From: Balneolales bacterium
Lineage (GTDB): Bacteria; Bacteroidota; Rhodothermia; Balneolales; Cyclonatronaceae
Length of the DNA: 39,712 nucleotides
Reading direction: 5' to 3'
NCBI GenBank assembly: GCA_020832405.1
Contig: JAFIET010000034.1
Coordinates: 1-39,712, forward strand
In this document: one piece after another, positions 32,913 to 39,712 of the stretch
Layout: each line of letters opens with the position of its first letter
Numbering within the stretch: the stretch's first letter is position 1
Translations under genes and position numbers: made by a program
Notes under the pieces: model-generated
What the model was told of the DNA's origin: nothing
What the model saw: the letters and a program-made list of their open reading frames with translations, nothing else
Databases searched by the model: none

Positions 32913-34934
32913 TTAGTTGTTTTCACCGGCACTCTCAGGAGCATCTGAAGCCGGAGCTTCAGCAACTTTTCTAAGGATTATCTGCTCGTTGTTCAAATCC
33001 ACAATATCAGCATAAAAATTACGAATATCGTCGTATTTGCCGGCATCAAAGAAAACGTCATTACGAATCAGGCGCGAGTTTAGCTGAATGATGTTCCCCA
33101 ATTGCTCAATCTGAAGCAGGTAGGCGGTTTGGTCGCCAAGCCTTATAATCTGAGATTCCGGCATATACTCTAATTCATAGCCATCAGGCAGATTAAGGGT
33201 AACGCTGTAGTTGTTTTCGATTCCATAAGGAAACTCAACCGGAAAATTACGAACCCTGTTTCGGAAAGGGTTACTTGTCCGCTGTGAAATCATAAACGGG
33301 TTTATATACATCATATCACCTGCGACCGACACAAAACTGCCGGATTTAATCTCGAGGCGGTGCCTAAGTGTCTCATCCGGATTATCCAGATTCCGTATAT
33401 CGTGCGAAATCAATTCAACATCAGGATTATTTCCGAGAATATGCTCCCTAAAATAGGCCTCTTCTTCTTCATTCTTAATACGCATACGCTGTGCTATTGC
33501 AGCATAGCCTGAATAGCGCATCTGCATCTGAAGGCTAATCATACCGTCGGTATCAATGTTTCCGACAGCAATTGTTTGAATAACACTACCCTGCTCCGCA
33601 CTTATACCAATTTTTCTCGCACTTTTGTTATCGATAACAAGACCGTCATAATTCAGCGACGCAATATTAAGCAAGCCGAACGGAACTGCATCAACTAGCG
33701 GGTCGAGCAGGAAGCTGCCTTCTTCCAGGTTGGTTTTAATAAGCACATGGCTAAAATTATTAAGGGAAGGATTATTCCAGTTTACATAGCCCCTGTTTCT
33801 TGTATTTATGAGCACCGGGTTAGCCTCAATTCCGGCGTCGCGCAGCAAAACAAGCAGCGTGAGCGCTTTTTCTGCCGAGTTACCGCTGAGGTTTTTCATG
33901 GCATCGCGCACACCGTTACGGTCGGTAGCATAAATACTGTATCTGTTATTCCAGGTGATTTCGCCGGCCACATAATTATACAGCGCCCTCGCTTTCTCCA
34001 AATCAGTGCTGCTTCCGGCAGTAAGCCTTTCAGCAAGTTCTCTGGTTTCTCTTGTGGAGCGGATTTGCCCGTCAAATACGGGGATATCACCAAGCCGCTC
34101 TGCAATGTCATCCCAGGTTTGGGCAAGGTCTCTCCGGTAGAGGCCGCGTTCGAGATAAGCGGTTAACGTAAACGTAACCCGGTTGAGGTAATTTGCCCTC
34201 GACGACATGTTGGGCTCGTTGCGAATGGCCGGCGCATCTTTCAAAACCATACGATGAAGCGTGTACGACTCGCTTCTGAAGGTATTTACGCCAAAGTCCC
34301 TGCCCGAATTCACCTGTGAGGTTTCATCGGTATCGAAGAGTTCAAAGCCCATAAGGTGCCTTTGGAAAATGAGCTCCTCAGGAATCAGAATCCGGTATTC
34401 GCTGTGCAGCGTAGGCTCATTTCTTTGGAAATGCCAGCCCTGAATAATGAACCGGCCTCTGGTCGTTAACTCATAGGAATACTCGATTACAGAACCTTCC
34501 CGTACATTTGGTAACGAGAACCGGGTTATTTCATACCTCCCGTCGGGCTCACTGTCAAAGTCTCTGCGGCGCAGCCGGTCGCGGCTAACGCTGCCGTTTT
34601 CATCACGGTTAAATGTTTGTGCCCTCAGGTTACTGAGGCTCTGCCGGCGGTCTTCCCGTATTGTAGAAAGTACAACATCGGTAAACTCTGACTCATCCGG
34701 GTTTAGGATTTTGATGCGCACATGCCTTCTGAATATAGAATTACCATTTTCATCGATATAGTTTTCACCGTAATCAGCAAGAATAATGGCCTTAGCCTCA
34801 TCATCGTCCCGGAAAGACATTACTTCCCATTCCTGATCTGAAATATCGCCCCATGATATCGGGCTGTCAGCAAACAATTTTGAGGTTAATATAAAGAGGA
34901 CTACAAAAATCAGAAACGATAATCGGATTGGCAT
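32913..34934 (-). CDS. Exported DUF3857/transglutaminase-like protein, Cys replaced by Ser
   Basis: This is a paralogue of the next gene in the same operon. The ATG at 34934 gives a 673-aa protein with signal peptide MPIRLSFLIFVVLFILTSKL; an upstream in-frame ATG at 34976 would add 14 residues before it. The DUF3857 region spans about 35-290. In the transglutaminase core the catalytic cysteine position reads GNSAEKA (S353) instead of GDC. H396 (FSHVLIKT) and D411 (LLDPLVDA) are kept, so it is probably inactive as a transglutaminase or uses a different chemistry. A C-terminal beta domain follows. The pairing of a Cys form with a Ser form suggests complementary structural and enzymatic roles, which is inference. 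Confidence 0.85.
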   Translation of the reverse strand: MPIRLSFLIFVVLFILTSKLFADSPISWGDISDQEWEVMSFRDDDEAKAIILADYGENYIDENGNSIFRRHVRIKILNPDESEFTDVVLSTIREDRRQSLSNLRAQTFNRDENGSVSRDRLRRRDFDSEPDGRYEITRFSLPNVREGSVIEYSYELTTRGRFIIQGWHFQRNEPTLHSEYRILIPEELIFQRHLMGFELFDTDETSQVNSGRDFGVNTFRSESYTLHRMVLKDAPAIRNEPNMSSRANYLNRVTFTLTAYLERGLYRRDLAQTWDDIAERLGDIPVFDGQIRSTRETRELAERLTAGSSTDLEKARALYNYVAGEITWNNRYSIYATDRNGVRDAMKNLSGNSAEKALTLLVLLRDAGIEANPVLINTRNRGYVNWNNPSLNNFSHVLIKTNLEEGSFLLDPLVDAVPFGLLNIASLNYDGLVIDNKSARKIGISAEQGSVIQTIAVGNIDTDGMISLQMQMRYSGYAAIAQRMRIKNEEEEAYFREHILGNNPDVELISHDIRNLDNPDETLRHRLEIKSGSFVSVAGDMMYINPFMISQRTSNPFRNRVRNFPVEFPYGIENNYSVTLNLPDGYELEYMPESQIIRLGDQTAYLLQIEQLGNIIQLNSRLIRNDVFFDAGKYDDIRNFYADIVDLNNEQIILRKVAEAPASDAPESAGENN

Positions 34935-35484
34935 AGCATAATTAGTTTTGCCGCGTAGCTTAAGCCAGAGCTGCACGACTATGATTTAAGTGGATTAAGT
35001 AGAGATTGAGCTGATAATCCGGCAAACAATACCCGACTCATAGCAGATATTTTATTCATAAACCTGCGAAATCAGTAGCTGTAGGGAGATTCAGAGAAGT
35101 TATTGGTCTGTTAATCAGGTTTTCGGGAATCTGTGAATACCCGGGCAGAACCGAAGAGTGGCTTTACCTGAGCTTTAATTCCGGTTCAAAATAAACGGCT
35201 TAATACCGGTACATACTCATTCTTTTATATGTTTATTTACACCAAAATAACTTATAAATTTATTTAAGCACATTCAATATAAAATTAATATTTTAATTTA
35301 TAACCCAATCCATTTAGTAAATCACTTTTGGGCCGTTATAATTTACGGCATTTAATATACGGCGCCATTAAACACCCTGCCTGTAAAAGGTTCACGAATA
35401 AACGCTCGACAACTTTTTCCTTCCAAATCAACAGATACCGGGCGGGTTGTAATCAAATTCATGAAGATTAGTTAGCTTTTTCAA

Positions 35485-35595
35485 ATGTCAGTTATGAAGT
35501 TTCGGTTCCACGCAGCTGTTTTTTGGCTATACATTTCAATCGCATTAACCCTTGCTAAGGGGGCTATTATCCGGGATTATTCCCGATTGCCGTGA
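35485..35595 (+). CDS. Possible small membrane peptide (36 aa)
   Basis: The frame starts MSVMKFRF, has one hydrophobic stretch (about residues 9-29) and ends in a basic tail (RDYSRLP). It stops 33 nt before a strong terminator and has a possible promoter about 150 nt upstream. No Shine-Dalgarno is visible and no homologue is known to me. It may be a chance frame. Confidence 0.18.
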   Translation: MSVMKFRFHAAVFWLYISIALTLAKGAIIRDYSRLP

Positions 35596-35628
35596 ACCTG
35601 CGATTTATATTCACCGGCATTTCGATAC

Positions 35629-35674
35629 AAAAAAGCCGGACTGCAACTTTTAGCGTGCAGGCCGGCTTTTTTTT
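35629..35674. terminator. Bidirectional intrinsic terminator
   Basis: A long near-perfect stem pairs AAAAAAGCCGG-A-CTGCA (35629-35645) with TGCAG-G-CCGGCTTTTTT around a 10-nt loop, with a single internal mismatch. T runs lie on both sides. It ends the minus-strand sirtuin/SGNH operon and anything read on the + strand from the AT-rich gap. Confidence 0.9.
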
Positions 35675-35700
35675 ATTCGGGGGAAGTGTTTCCGGGCAGA

Positions 35701-36615
35701 TCAGTTCTCCTCATCTACAAAGAAAGCATCGTTGATGCCAAAATCGAGGGGGGAGCTTTTGACGGACTTTCTTTCGTAAAGGGTTTTGAGCACACTCTTC
35801 ACCGTGAGGGAATGCCCTGCAACGGAGGGATGAAGACCGTCAGCGAGATAATTCCATACATCAGGAGGGGTGCCGAAGCGTCGGCCCTGCGGGTCAACAA
35901 TAAAGCCTTTGCGCCCGGCAAAAACTTCCCTGAACTGATTGAGGTCGGTATTTTCGATGATGCCTTCAAAAATGGCGAACTTCTCCATCTCTGCCGTCAG
36001 AACCGGCGTTGGCGTAACCCACACTGCCGGATTTCCGGTTACGTCATCACAAACCTGCCCGATGGAGTTCAGGTTCTCCCAGAAATCTGTAAGGGAAACC
36101 AGGGTACGCTCCGGAGTAGCCCCAAGCCGCATGGCGTCGTTTGCACCAAGGCTTACGAAAACCCAGGAGGCCTTTGCATCCACAACGGCGCGGTTAAGCC
36201 GCCGGAGCACATCGTAAGACGTATCTCCGCGAACGGCTGCATTCCGGAACCGGAGCTCAAGCCCGGGGCGGCTGATTTCCAGCACATGCCGCAAAATTTC
36301 GAACCAGCCCTGAAGGTCACCCGTAGCAGCATCTCCCAAAGCAACCAGCAAATCGCCTTTTTTAAACGGCAGGCGCGTGGTTAGCTCAGCGAAGGCTTCG
36401 TCTTTCAGGAGCTCCTCCGCAGCAAGCTCGGCCTGCTCATCGCAGCCGGCCCGTGCATCGGCAAGGTCTTTGGGGCTGATGCCTATAAAACCGGCAACGC
36501 CTTCCGCAGTTTGGGCACCCGGCAGCAGCGGGAATTCCTTTTCAAGGTTGAGGTAAGGCAGCAGGTATTCCCTGATGACCTGCTGTTCCTGTTCTTTTTT
36601 GGTAAGTTCAGACAT
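35701..36615 (-). CDS. SGNH-hydrolase-fold protein lacking the nucleophilic Ser
   Basis: This is a cytosolic-looking SGNH/GDSL-fold protein of 304 aa with an N-terminal helical extension (1-85). Block I reads GDAAT (94-98) where active members have GDS; A96 replaces the nucleophile. The other blocks are intact: G130 (NAAVRGDTS), N159 (LGAND), and D259/H262 (DGLHP). The codons at the site are unambiguous (GAT GCT GCT). The protein therefore keeps an oxyanion hole and Asp-His pair but has no standard Ser, so it may be a binding protein or pseudoenzyme. No signal peptide is seen. Its start overlaps the sirtuin gene by 8 bp, so the two are translationally linked. Confidence 0.82.
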   Translation of the reverse strand: MSELTKKEQEQQVIREYLLPYLNLEKEFPLLPGAQTAEGVAGFIGISPKDLADARAGCDEQAELAAEELLKDEAFAELTTRLPFKKGDLLVALGDAATGDLQGWFEILRHVLEISRPGLELRFRNAAVRGDTSYDVLRRLNRAVVDAKASWVFVSLGANDAMRLGATPERTLVSLTDFWENLNSIGQVCDDVTGNPAVWVTPTPVLTAEMEKFAIFEGIIENTDLNQFREVFAGRKGFIVDPQGRRFGTPPDVWNYLADGLHPSVAGHSLTVKSVLKTLYERKSVKSSPLDFGINDAFFVDEEN

Positions 36616-37315
36616 AATTTTGGATCAAATGTGATACAAGCTCCGGAACACCTTCCGAAGCCCGTTTTTCAATAAAAGTAATTTCGCGGTCGAAAATAAA
36701 TTCCGCAGGTTTGGAGGGGTCAACTACAAAAACCGGGGCCTGCACCGGAACATCGTAAACCAGCGCGGCGGCCGGGTACACTACAAGAGACGTGCCAACA
36801 ATCAGGCAGATGTCGGCTTTGGCCATAATACGCTGTGCATTCGGAATTTCCGGAACCTGCTCGCCAAACCACACCACATTAGGTCGCAGCTGAGAACCTT
36901 TCGGGCACTTATCCCCAAGGTGAACGGGCTTATCGCCCACATCGAAAATGAGGCTGTCGTCAACGGAGCTTTTCACTTCCGACAGTTTGCCGTGCAGGTG
37001 CAGAACCTGAGAAGAACCTGCCCGCTCGTGAAGAGAGTCCACATTTTGGGTAACGATATGCACGTTAAAATGCTCTTCCAACTCCCGAAGGGCCAAATGT
37101 GCCGCATTTGGTTCTACAGAAGCGGCCTGTGCCCTGCGCTGATTATAGAATTCCAGCATTTTTTCTTTGTTCCAGCGCCAGGCATCAGCAGTTGCTACTT
37201 CATCAACGTTGAAGCCTTCCCAAAGGCCGTCAGAGTCCCTAAAGGTTTTGATGCCGCTTTCAGCACTTACACCGGCGCCGGTAAGTACGACTATGGTCTT
37301 TTTTTTATGGGCCAT
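36608..37315 (-). CDS. cobB: Sir2-family NAD-dependent protein deacylase (class III, CobB/SIRT5-like)
   Basis: This is a cytoplasmic sirtuin that removes acyl groups from lysines using NAD. The NAD loop GAGVSAESGIKTFRD (13-27), TQNVDSLHERAG (89-100) and catalytic H108 (HLHGK) are present. Y57 and R60 (FYNQRR) match the Tyr/Arg pair that gives SIRT5 and E. coli CobB desuccinylase/demalonylase preference. The zinc module normally made by two Cys-x-x-Cys pairs is missing: only C137 occurs between residues 108 and 145. Short zinc-less sirtuins of this type are seen in Bacteroidota. It is first in an operon with the overlapping SGNH-fold gene. Confidence 0.93.
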   Translation of the reverse strand: MAHKKKTIVVLTGAGVSAESGIKTFRDSDGLWEGFNVDEVATADAWRWNKEKMLEFYNQRRAQAASVEPNAAHLALRELEEHFNVHIVTQNVDSLHERAGSSQVLHLHGKLSEVKSSVDDSLIFDVGDKPVHLGDKCPKGSQLRPNVVWFGEQVPEIPNAQRIMAKADICLIVGTSLVVYPAAALVYDVPVQAPVFVVDPSKPAEFIFDREITFIEKRASEGVPELVSHLIQNYV

Positions 37316-37419
37316 AAATTGCTTATTTTCTGAGTCAGATATTCAAATAATTAAGTACTAATATAAACAATAACCATCAGGAAACTGCCTCAATGAGCGC
37401 TTCCGGAGGTTGTTTCTAA

Positions 37420-37433
37420 GTATTCAAGAATAC
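37420..37433. promoter_or_regulatory. Palindrome at the start of the OsmC-like gene
   Basis: GTATTC-AA-GAATAC is a perfect 6-bp dyad with a 2-nt centre ending 2 nt before the ATG at 37436. The 2-nt centre is too short for an RNA hairpin, so a protein operator is the more likely reading. It could be chance. Confidence 0.3.
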
Positions 37434-37435
37434 AA

Positions 37436-37888
37436 ATGGCACAAAATAAAATTATTTCAGTTCTCGAATCTGAGAAAGGCTTTTATACCGAAATCAAGGC
37501 AGGATCACATACTTCAATCGCTGATGAACCCATCGAGGCCGGCGGCACCGATAAAGCAGCTGATCCGGTATCCATAGCGCTGGGTGGTCTTGGCGCCTGT
37601 ACGGCAATGACCCTCAAAATCTACTTTGCCCACAAAAAGCTGGACTGGGAAAAGATTGAAGTGCACATCAACCATGAGCTGATGGCTATCGATAAAGATA
37701 CAGCCTCTGAAGAGCTCAAAGCCATGGCCAACAATGGCAAAGTGCGCAAGATTTTTAAGAAAATCTACATCAAATCAGACATGGAAGATAAGCTCCTGAG
37801 CCGTGCTGCAATTATTGCCGAAAAATGCCCGGTAAATCTGATGATGAAACGAAGCTGCCCAATGGAAAGCATTGTGGAACGTCTTTAA
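37436..37888 (+). CDS. OsmC-family protein
   Basis: This is a member of the OsmC/Ohr family, cysteine-based thiol peroxidases acting on organic hydroperoxides or related stress proteins. The family segment GGLGACTAMTLKIYFAHKK holds C55, and the second cysteine is C131 (KCPVN). A third, C141, lies nearby. The 150-aa length fits the YhfA/OsmC type rather than Ohr. A perfect dyad sits directly before the start, a possible operator. It ends 5 bp before a strong bidirectional terminator. Confidence 0.9.
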   Translation: MAQNKIISVLESEKGFYTEIKAGSHTSIADEPIEAGGTDKAADPVSIALGGLGACTAMTLKIYFAHKKLDWEKIEVHINHELMAIDKDTASEELKAMANNGKVRKIFKKIYIKSDMEDKLLSRAAIIAEKCPVNLMMKRSCPMESIVERL

Positions 37889-37893
37889 ATAAA

Positions 37894-37938
37894 AAAAAGC
37901 CATTTTGCCGCAAAAAGAAACCGGCAAAATGGCTTTTT
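37894..37938. terminator. Bidirectional intrinsic terminator
   Basis: A perfect 17-bp stem (37894-37910 with 37922-37938) with an 11-nt loop ends in T runs on both strands. It separates the convergent OsmC-like and acyl-CoA-dehydrogenase-like genes. Confidence 0.95.
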
Positions 37939-37971
37939 AATATCGCACAGTGAAAGCTTAGAGCTTAGACT

Positions 37972-39492
37972 TTATAAGTAATTCGCCCAGTTACTTTCAT
38001 CGTGATAATCTGCTACGACGCTCAGTTCTTTTTTATTCTGAAATGCATTCACAAACTGACTGATTTCCTGAGATAAATGATCGATGCTGTTTTGAATAAG
38101 ATCGCTGCGGAAACCTTTTTCACCGAGCGTTATCACAAAATTCATTGAAAATACGCGTGCCAGCGCACGTCCAAGGTCAACGAGCTTACGCTGACTCAGG
38201 TTAGCATAATCAATATTAATATCGAGCACTTTAGTAAGCCGGTCAGAAGACTTAAGACTAAGTTCGTGCTGCTTAAGGAAGCTAAGCAGGTTTGTTTCCT
38301 TCATTTTGCGCATCGATTTAACCACAGACTCCGTGATTTGCTGATAGAGGATGTCGTTTGATCCTTCAAAAATCTGAAACGGGCGGCTGTCAATCGTGCC
38401 TTTTCCGGCTACGTGCTCCTGCCGGTACCCGATGGCACCTACAAGCTGAAGCAGTGATTGTGCAGATTCCTGCATGTAATCTGTAACAAGTGTTTTGATC
38501 GTATTAGCCTGAAGATCAGCTCTTGCAAGATCCATGTTCATTTTGGCGTTTTCAGAAGTGTAAGCGCACATTGCCGAACAAGTTGTAAAGAACGATTGAA
38601 GCTTGGAAATACGCTCTTGCACCTGATCGTAACTGAAAAGAGGCTTATTCCCGACCATCCGTTCAGAGCAATGCTTAATTGCCTCATCCATATTCCGTTT
38701 GATAAAGCCCATGGCCATACCAGGGAACTGCAAACGTGAACGATGAAGAATATCGAGCATCATCTTTACGCCGGTCGTTCTGGGTTCAAGTTTAGATTCT
38801 GGACTGAGTGAGGTATTAATCTTATTTCGGCCATACGGAAGCATATATAGCCCCAGATTATTAAATACCTCGGTAACTTCAATGCCCCCAGCCTCCTTAT
38901 TGTGTACAAAGAATTCAATATCCCGGCTAAGGTTACCATTCTTATCCTCTCTGCGTGCGGTTAGCAACCAGTAATCAGCCCAGCCTGTAAGACCGGCCCA
39001 ATGCTTGGTACCTTCAATATGGAAACCCTTGTCACTTTCAGAAAATTTGGTCTGCATGTGAAGGGCATCAGAACCGTATTTTGGCTCGGTAATCATCAAA
39101 CCGCCCATTTTGCGGTTATGAATAAAATCGTAGTAAACCTTTTTCTTTAAGGATTCCTGTCCATAAAGAGATAAAGGCTGCAGAAAAAGAGCGCCGTTGA
39201 TACCGATCATCAAACTGAGCGGCAAACTGTGATAAGAGGCAACTTCAAGAACTTTAAGACACTCAGCCGTGTCTGTGCCTCTTCCTTCATATTCTTGCGG
39301 GATGAAAACCGACAATGGTTTACAGTCCAAAACATCTCGCATTACCATACCGGGAACACCCCGGTTGATACTCGTATCCTTAACATTCTTTTCTTCACTA
39401 AAAACAGAAGAAAGTGTTTCCTGAAATTTTTGAATAAAAGCGGAAAAAGCTTCCACAGAATAGGTACCTGTATTTGTTTCCTGTTGATTCAC
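37972..39492 (-). CDS. Acyl-CoA dehydrogenase family protein
   Basis: This is a FAD-dependent acyl-CoA-dehydrogenase-fold protein. The FAD/substrate motif MITEPKYGSDALHMQT (133-148), the helical C-terminal domain and the segment FEGSNDILYQQ with candidate catalytic base E376 are present. The 506-aa length exceeds the usual 380-390. The extra part is a helical C-terminal tail (about 395-506) plus N-terminal residues, as in some very-long-chain or uncharacterised family members. No partner electron-transfer flavoprotein or beta-oxidation gene is nearby, so substrate and pathway are open. The gene is more AT-rich than the dcw genes. No Shine-Dalgarno is seen. Confidence 0.88.
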   Translation of the reverse strand: MNQQETNTGTYSVEAFSAFIQKFQETLSSVFSEEKNVKDTSINRGVPGMVMRDVLDCKPLSVFIPQEYEGRGTDTAECLKVLEVASYHSLPLSLMIGINGALFLQPLSLYGQESLKKKVYYDFIHNRKMGGLMITEPKYGSDALHMQTKFSESDKGFHIEGTKHWAGLTGWADYWLLTARREDKNGNLSRDIEFFVHNKEAGGIEVTEVFNNLGLYMLPYGRNKINTSLSPESKLEPRTTGVKMMLDILHRSRLQFPGMAMGFIKRNMDEAIKHCSERMVGNKPLFSYDQVQERISKLQSFFTTCSAMCAYTSENAKMNMDLARADLQANTIKTLVTDYMQESAQSLLQLVGAIGYRQEHVAGKGTIDSRPFQIFEGSNDILYQQITESVVKSMRKMKETNLLSFLKQHELSLKSSDRLTKVLDINIDYANLSQRKLVDLGRALARVFSMNFVITLGEKGFRSDLIQNSIDHLSQEISQFVNAFQNKKELSVVADYHDESNWANYL

Positions 39493-39661
39493 ACTATTAT
39501 GGGTTGATTTAGAGTAAGGACGAAAGATAAATATGCAATACTTAAATCAAAGTAGTGATGATTAAATTTTACATATGAATAGTGTTATTTCTTGAACACT
39601 CTTATCCAATAATACGACAAAAGAATACTCATTATCGTTCTGTTCAACATATTGAAAACAA

Positions 39662-39699
39662 AAAAAGCTCTGTACCGGATATTAGGGACAGAGCTTTTT
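39662..39699. terminator. Bidirectional intrinsic terminator at the window end
   Basis: A perfect 12-bp stem (AAAAAGCTCTGT at 39662-39673 paired with 39688-39699) with a 14-nt loop has T runs on both strands. It lies upstream of the minus-strand acyl-CoA dehydrogenase, so it probably ends a gene beyond the window. Confidence 0.88.
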
Positions 39700-39712
39700 G
39701 TTGTATAGAGAA

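Larger units (their letters stand above)
34935..35700. other. 766-bp AT-rich intergenic region
   Basis: There is no confident gene. A strongly AT-rich block spans about 35215-35345 and probably includes promoters. TTTGGG followed by TTATAAT near 35327-35342 is a possible + strand promoter. A 36-codon frame (35485-35595) with one hydrophobic stretch precedes the terminator at 35629-35674. No tRNA, repeat array or mobile-element end was recognised. Confidence 0.55.

Noticed and set aside
1-39712. CRISPR arrays, tRNA or rRNA genes, insertion sequences
   Set aside because: No regularly spaced long repeats, cloverleaf-like sequence, rRNA sequence or transposase frame was seen by eye in the intergenic regions.

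Overview
This window is a chromosomal segment that most resembles a Bacteroidota/Balneolota-Rhodothermota-type bacterium. The reasons are the dcw gene order (mraZ-rsmH-ftsL-ftsI-murE-mraY-murD-ftsW-murG-murC-ftsQ-ftsA-ftsZ, with no murF, murB or ddl), an FtsI with PASTA domains, a DNPR-type (meso-diaminopimelate) MurE, tandem DUF3857/transglutaminase-fold secreted proteins, a sirtuin without the zinc cysteines, and many operon-leading genes with no Shine-Dalgarno sequence. The taxonomic placement is inference from gene content; there is no rRNA in the window.

Region 1 (1-872): a PAP2-family phosphatase on the + strand converges on ftsZ across a strong bidirectional terminator.

Region 2 (872-16551, minus strand): a complete, tightly packed 13-gene division and cell-wall cluster running from mraZ to ftsZ. 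It makes lipid I/II (MurC, D, E, MraY, MurG), polymerises and cross-links septal peptidoglycan (FtsW, FtsI), assembles the divisome (FtsL, Q, A, Z) and methylates 16S rRNA (RsmH). A triple 10-bp repeat just upstream of mraZ is a good MraZ autoregulatory box.

Region 3 (16552-24055): a 541-bp divergent intergenic region carrying an array of DnaA-box-like 9-mers, then a + strand series: dnaN, a DUF62 SAM-hydrolysing enzyme, a response regulator/histidine kinase pair, ddl (the ligase missing from the dcw cluster) and an orphan peptide-type ABC substrate-binding lipoprotein.

Region 4 (24056-25927): an AT-richer insert with an HNH nuclease carrying an Mrr-N-like winged helix, followed 6 bp later by an easily missed 58-aa gene, and then about 660 bp with no recognisable gene. 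This is the most accessory-looking part of the window and the best candidate for an undescribed defence-type cassette.

Region 5 (25928-30680): a HisC-type aminotransferase divergent from a long (583 aa) aromatic amino-acid hydroxylase, then an SDR oxidoreductase and a glycine-rich secreted or membrane protein built from a duplicated unit.

Region 6 (30971-37315, minus strand): two tandem DUF3857/transglutaminase-like exported proteins, one with its catalytic Cys and one with Ser in its place; a 766-bp AT-rich gap; and a sirtuin/SGNH-hydrolase gene pair overlapping by 8 bp, in which the SGNH protein lacks its nucleophilic Ser.

Region 7 (37436-39712): an OsmC-like protein converging on an acyl-CoA-dehydrogenase-family protein, with strong bidirectional terminators at both borders.
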